Positions 6,019-8,865 of a stretch of DNA of 8,865 nucleotides are shown in pieces. Made by a program: the position numbers and the translations under genes. Below the pieces are notes generated by a model. That model did not search any database, was not told the DNA's origin, and worked only from the letters and a program-made list of their open reading frames with translations. Every line of letters begins with the position of its first letter. Positions within the stretch are counted from its first letter, which is position 1. Source of the stretch: an uncultured Lachnospiraceae bacterium (GTDB lineage: Bacteria > Bacillota > Clostridia > Lachnospirales > Lachnospiraceae); NCBI GenBank assembly GCA_947178115.1, contig CAMWXF010000053.1:1-8865 (forward strand). The letters are read 5' to 3'.

Positions 6019-6505
6019 GAATGAGACTAAGGTCGATTTTCCCTTCGATGTGCAGGATATTCTGAATAAGATTATGGAAGCGGTCACGCAGATGGAAAAC
6101 TGTCCGTATGAGACGACGGTCAATCTTCTGATTACAGATAATGCGGGGATACGCGAATATAACAAAAACTACAGGGATATGGATCGCGAGACAGATGTAC
6201 TGTCTTTTCCGAATATTTCTTTTGACAATGAAGGGGATTTTTCACAAGTTGAGCATATGTCGGCTGATTATTTTGATCCGGACAGCGGTGAGCTGATTCT
6301 GGGGGATATTATTTTATGCGCGGATCGTGTACTGTCGCAGGCACAGGAATACGGGCACAGTGTTTTGCGCGAGTTTGCTTTTCTGACGGCACACAGTATG
6401 TTTCATCTGTGTGGATATGATCATATGGAAGAGCGGGAGGCTGCTGTCATGGAGGAGAAGCAGGAGGCGGTCCTTATGAATCTGGGGATTTCCAGAGTGC
6501 AGTAA
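6002..6505 (+). CDS. ybeY: Endoribonuclease YbeY (16S rRNA maturation)
   Basis: YbeY is a zinc-dependent single-strand endoribonuclease used in 16S rRNA 3'-end maturation and 70S ribosome quality control in the cytoplasm. From ATG 6002 the product has 167 residues, as expected. The zinc site is complete: H131, H135 and H141 in HSMFHLCGYDH, the family H-x3-H-x5-H motif. Upstream signatures RETDVLSFP (62-70) and LGDIILC (100-106) are also present. The start overlaps the HD-protein gene by 17 bases, so translational coupling is likely. Context matches the family, since YbeY works with PhoH-type ATPases, encoded one gene upstream. No dgkA, cdd or era follows directly, unlike in Bacillus. Confidence 0.96.
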   Translation: MTSYVENETKVDFPFDVQDILNKIMEAVTQMENCPYETTVNLLITDNAGIREYNKNYRDMDRETDVLSFPNISFDNEGDFSQVEHMSADYFDPDSGELILGDIILCADRVLSQAQEYGHSVLREFAFLTAHSMFHLCGYDHMEEREAAVMEEKQEAVLMNLGISRVQ

Positions 6506-6545
6506 ACGTATGAAACTAAGATAAATAAGAGGGCATGGTATTGCT

Positions 6546-8204
6546 ATGAAATTACGAAAGAGAGATTCTGAGGACGGATTACTGAATAGATCAATCAAAA
6601 ATCCCATGGTACAATATGCGGGCATTATATCCTATATCATATTGCTTCTCATGCGGATTCCTTTGTCGAAGGTGATCGGTGATGCGGGAATCGGATTATT
6701 TGCGCCTGCATATGAGATTTTTTTTCTGATTACGATTTTTACTTCATACTGTATGACGAAGACCATGGCCGGAATCATACGTTATCGGGTGAAACGGGAC
6801 CAGTATAAGAATGCGAAGCGAGCGTTTCGGGCGGCATTCAGTATGGATATGCTGATCAGCGTTGTGCTGGCATTGCTGGTATTATTAATGTCCAAAATCA
6901 TAGCAGATATTTTTGTGCTGGAGTCGTTTGCCCGTATGGCGGTCATGGCGGTTGCTCCGGTGCTCATTTTCGCTGCGTTTATCGGTACTTTCCGTGGATA
7001 TTTTGACGGCTTCGGACTTGGTGTTCTGACAGCGCACTCCCAATATATTGAGAGTATTTCCATGGTGGTCTGTGCATTTTGTTTCGGGGATATTTGCTAT
7101 ATATACGGTACTAAGGTTGCGGCGCTCAGACAGGACAGTGTGTACAGCTATGCATATGGGGCGCTGGGTGCTATGCTCGGAGTCATGGTGTCACAGATCA
7201 TTACTACGATACATTTGCTGGTAGTTTATGTGGTTTACTCGGGAACACTTCGCGGTAAGCTGGGAATGGATGGGAGTAAGCGTCTGGAAACCCAGTATTC
7301 CTTGCAGGGTATGGTATTGCGCAGTAGTCTTCCGTTTGCTGTTTCGGCAATTATTTCCAATCTTTACATGTTGATTGACCAGCGTATGTTTAACTATTGC
7401 ATGAATAAGCGTGAGCTGGGACCGGAACGGACAGGAGTATGGGGGTGTTATTACGGCAAATGTGCCGTGTTGATCAGCGTGGGGGCAGCATTAGGTGTAT
7501 GGAGCATTTACACGGCTGCGGGCAGGATCAGTAATGCGTATGACCGGGGCGATTACCGTATCATGCGGGAGCGGATTGGAAAGGCGGTGCGCAGACTGTG
7601 TATCGTAGCTTTTCCGACGGCCATTTATCTGGCGGCACTGGCGAGACCGTTCGCCGAATGTCTGTATAAGGGCGAAAGCGATGCGCTGACCGCATGGGTA
7701 CAGAAGGGAGCGGTCATTATAATACTGTATGGTTTCTGCTTCCTCTTCGGACAACTTATGTACAGGGTTCATATGATAAGGGAATTGCTCTTTACGGCAG
7801 GAATCTCGCTGATAGTTCATGTTCTTACAGCATATATTCTGGTACAAAAGGCGCTTCTTGGTGCAGACGGTATTGTGTACGCGCTGATTCTGTCTTTTGC
7901 AGTGTGCGGCGGGCTGAATTTCTTTCTGGTCAGCAGAAATTTGAAATACAGGCAGGAATGGCTGGGAGGAATTGTTTTTCCGGCAGCCGCGGCCGGTGTG
8001 TCAGGTGTGGTGGTCGCGCTGGTGAGTAGTTTTTTACTGGAACCGTTGGGCGGTATGCTGACGCTGTTGATCGGCATAGTGGCGGGATTATTTATCTATG
8101 TGACGTTTTTGATGATCTTAAGGGTCATAGGGGAAGCGGAACTGTCCAGAATACCGCTTGGCTTTTTCTTCATCATGCTGGGCAGGAATCTCGGCATACT
8201 TTAA
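6546..8204 (+). CDS. MOP-superfamily flippase, SpoVB/polysaccharide-exporter-like
   Basis: This is an integral membrane protein of 552 residues with about 14 predicted hydrophobic segments, typical of the polysaccharide transporter branch of the MOP (MATE-like) superfamily, which includes SpoVB, MurJ and Wzx. These proteins flip lipid-linked sugar precursors across the cytoplasmic membrane. The N-terminus (NPMVQYAGIISYIILLLMR, then SKVIGDAGIGLFAPAYEIF) matches the first two helices of SpoVB-like proteins, and FIGTFRGYFDG (about residues 140-150) is a family-like loop. The paired pattern repeats after residue 255 (LRSSLPFAVSAIISNLYMLID). The substrate cannot be read from sequence. Neighbouring sporulation genes make a spore cortex or coat role plausible but unproven. 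The ribosome-binding site AAGAGGG (6527-6533) is 12 bases before ATG 6546, somewhat long; an ATT at 6540 would be better spaced. It lies 40 bases after ybeY. Confidence 0.85.
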   Translation: MKLRKRDSEDGLLNRSIKNPMVQYAGIISYIILLLMRIPLSKVIGDAGIGLFAPAYEIFFLITIFTSYCMTKTMAGIIRYRVKRDQYKNAKRAFRAAFSMDMLISVVLALLVLLMSKIIADIFVLESFARMAVMAVAPVLIFAAFIGTFRGYFDGFGLGVLTAHSQYIESISMVVCAFCFGDICYIYGTKVAALRQDSVYSYAYGALGAMLGVMVSQIITTIHLLVVYVVYSGTLRGKLGMDGSKRLETQYSLQGMVLRSSLPFAVSAIISNLYMLIDQRMFNYCMNKRELGPERTGVWGCYYGKCAVLISVGAALGVWSIYTAAGRISNAYDRGDYRIMRERIGKAVRRLCIVAFPTAIYLAALARPFAECLYKGESDALTAWVQKGAVIIILYGFCFLFGQLMYRVHMIRELLFTAGISLIVHVLTAYILVQKALLGADGIVYALILSFAVCGGLNFFLVSRNLKYRQEWLGGIVFPAAAAGVSGVVVALVSSFLLEPLGGMLTLLIGIVAGLFIYVTFLMILRVIGEAELSRIPLGFFFIMLGRNLGIL

Positions 8205-8226
8205 TATAACAAAATAATAAAATGCT

Positions 8227-8255
8227 GCATAAAATTTATGAAATGACTGATACTG
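8227..8255 (+). promoter_or_regulatory. Candidate forespore (sigma-F/sigma-G) promoter of the BofC-like gene
   Basis: GCATA (8227-8231) matches the sigma-G -35 pattern GHATR and the sigma-F pattern GYWTA. GATACTG (8249-8255), 17 bases on, matches five of seven positions of the sigma-G -10 CATnHTA, and its ATACTG fits the 3' half of the sigma-F -10. Transcription would begin about 30 bases before ATG 8292. In Bacillus bofC is a forespore gene, which supports the call, but the motif is short and imperfect. Confidence 0.3.
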
Positions 8256-8291
8256 ATTACAGGAAATCCGGTAAGAAAGGCAATTGGAAGG

Positions 8292-8865
8292 ATGAAATTT
8301 ATAAGACGTATCAGTCTTTTTCTTATGTTATCGGGAATTATGCTCGGGGCGGGAGGCTATGCCGCGCTGAAGGCGGAGCACTTTTTCTATCCGAACCGAT
8401 ATCAAATGAGGGAGAGCAGTGAACAGACCAGACAGAAAGTGCCGGAAATCGGCGATGTACAGGAACAGATCATAGAGACGGCGGTGGCGGAAGTTCCCGT
8501 GGTAACGGCGGACACGACTTATCTGATCGAGGAAGTGGATCTGATGAGTGGTACGGTGAATGAAAAAGAAGAGAATGTGCCGGTAAAATATATCGGTCTG
8601 GACCGAGAGGGGCTTCTTCAGGAACTGGAATCTTACGACCGTAATCCGCCGCTGACGGAATTAGAGCAGGGGTTTGAGACGATTGAGCTGACCGCCTTTT
8701 CCAAGGACAGGGTGGTGATCTGTAAATATTATAAAAAGGAAGAGAATAAAGGTTATTATCTTATGGTAGCCGACCATTTTATTGTTGTTTATCAGGAGGA
8801 CAAGCAGACACTCTATATGAATACGGATATTCTGCTTGCCGGTCTCGACGACGGGCTGCAGGCGG
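8292..8865 (+). CDS. BofC-like sporulation protein, 3'-truncated by window edge
   Basis: The frame runs from ATG 8292 to the window end without a stop, giving 191 residues. AGAAAGG at 8274-8280, 11 bases before the ATG, is a reasonable ribosome-binding site. The N-terminus has positive residues and one hydrophobic segment (about 8-26, SLFLMLSGIMLGAGGYAAL), a signal peptide or membrane anchor. An acidic, probably disordered linker follows (about 35-72). From residue 75 the pattern resembles the BofC C-terminal domain: tYLIEEVDL, then VKYIGLDREGLLQELESYD, then IELTAFSKDRVVICKYY, then YLMVADHFIVVYQED with a following TLYMNTDILLAGLDD. In Bacillus BofC is secreted from the forespore and restrains SpoIVB signalling to pro-sigma-K processing. 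The match is by pattern only, so the family is likely and the role is inferred. A 66-residue frame at 8222-8422 is its shadow. Confidence 0.6.
   Translation, partial: MKFIRRISLFLMLSGIMLGAGGYAALKAEHFFYPNRYQMRESSEQTRQKVPEIGDVQEQIIETAVAEVPVVTADTTYLIEEVDLMSGTVNEKEENVPVKYIGLDREGLLQELESYDRNPPLTELEQGFETIELTAFSKDRVVICKYYKKEENKGYYLMVADHFIVVYQEDKQTLYMNTDILLAGLDDGLQA

Noticed and set aside
8222..8422. A 66-codon + strand frame ahead of the last gene
   Set aside because: It overlaps the BofC-like frame from 8292, has no convincing ribosome-binding site and no recognisable protein pattern. The frame from 8292 has a signal segment, family-like motifs and stays open to the window end.
1..8865. A defence island, phage region, biosynthetic cluster or other new multi-gene system
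   Set aside because: All nine genes are co-directional; seven match core or sporulation families by sequence and one matches by pattern only. No integrase, transposase, repeat array or composition break is visible.

Overview
This window reads as an ordinary, vertically inherited chromosomal stretch from an anaerobic, spore-forming Clostridia-type Firmicute, most likely a Lachnospiraceae-like gut bacterium. The reasons are the moderate GC content, the Lachnospiraceae-type sequences, and the order yqfC-yqfD-phoH-HD protein-ybeY, which is the Firmicute sporulation/RNA-processing cluster. Every gene runs on the + strand with short gaps or small overlaps. I see no mobile element, CRISPR array, tRNA or rRNA, no codon-use break, and no gene-free stretch longer than about 90 bases.

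Layout. Bases 2-343 are the 3' part of an unrecognised single-pass membrane protein, cut by the window edge. It overlaps rlmH (340-819, 23S rRNA methyltransferase). Next come pdp (835-2142, pyrimidine-nucleoside phosphorylase), the sporulation pair yqfC (2191-2490) and yqfD (start best placed at 2504, to 3772), phoH (3819-4832), a membrane HD-fold protein in the slot normally held by the c-di-AMP phosphodiesterase PgpH/YqfF (4819-6018), and ybeY (start best placed at 6002, to 6505). The next gene in Bacillus would lead to dgkA-cdd-era; here it is a 14-TM MOP-superfamily flippase of the SpoVB/polysaccharide-exporter type (6546-8204). The window ends inside a gene from 8292, which I read as a BofC-like secreted or anchored sporulation protein.

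How the genes fit together. rlmH, phoH and ybeY belong to ribosome modification and RNA maturation, and pdp to nucleoside salvage. yqfC, yqfD, possibly the flippase, and the BofC-like gene belong to endospore formation. Promoter-like motifs agree with that split: a good sigma-E-type match sits just before yqfC, a weaker forespore-type (sigma-F/sigma-G) match before the BofC-like gene, and a possible extended -10 vegetative promoter inside the 3' end of yqfD that could supply phoH onward.

The most unusual item is the HD-fold protein at 4819-6018. It aligns by eye along the PgpH cytoplasmic domain but carries His-Arg in place of the catalytic His-Asp, lacks the His-His pair, and has lost the extracytoplasmic 7TMR-HDED region. 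It is therefore predicted to be a non-catalytic relative. A terminator-like perfect hairpin embedded in the rlmH coding sequence, and a conflict between the sigma-E promoter position and the yqfC start codon, are also worth checking. I found no multi-gene system that looks undescribed.
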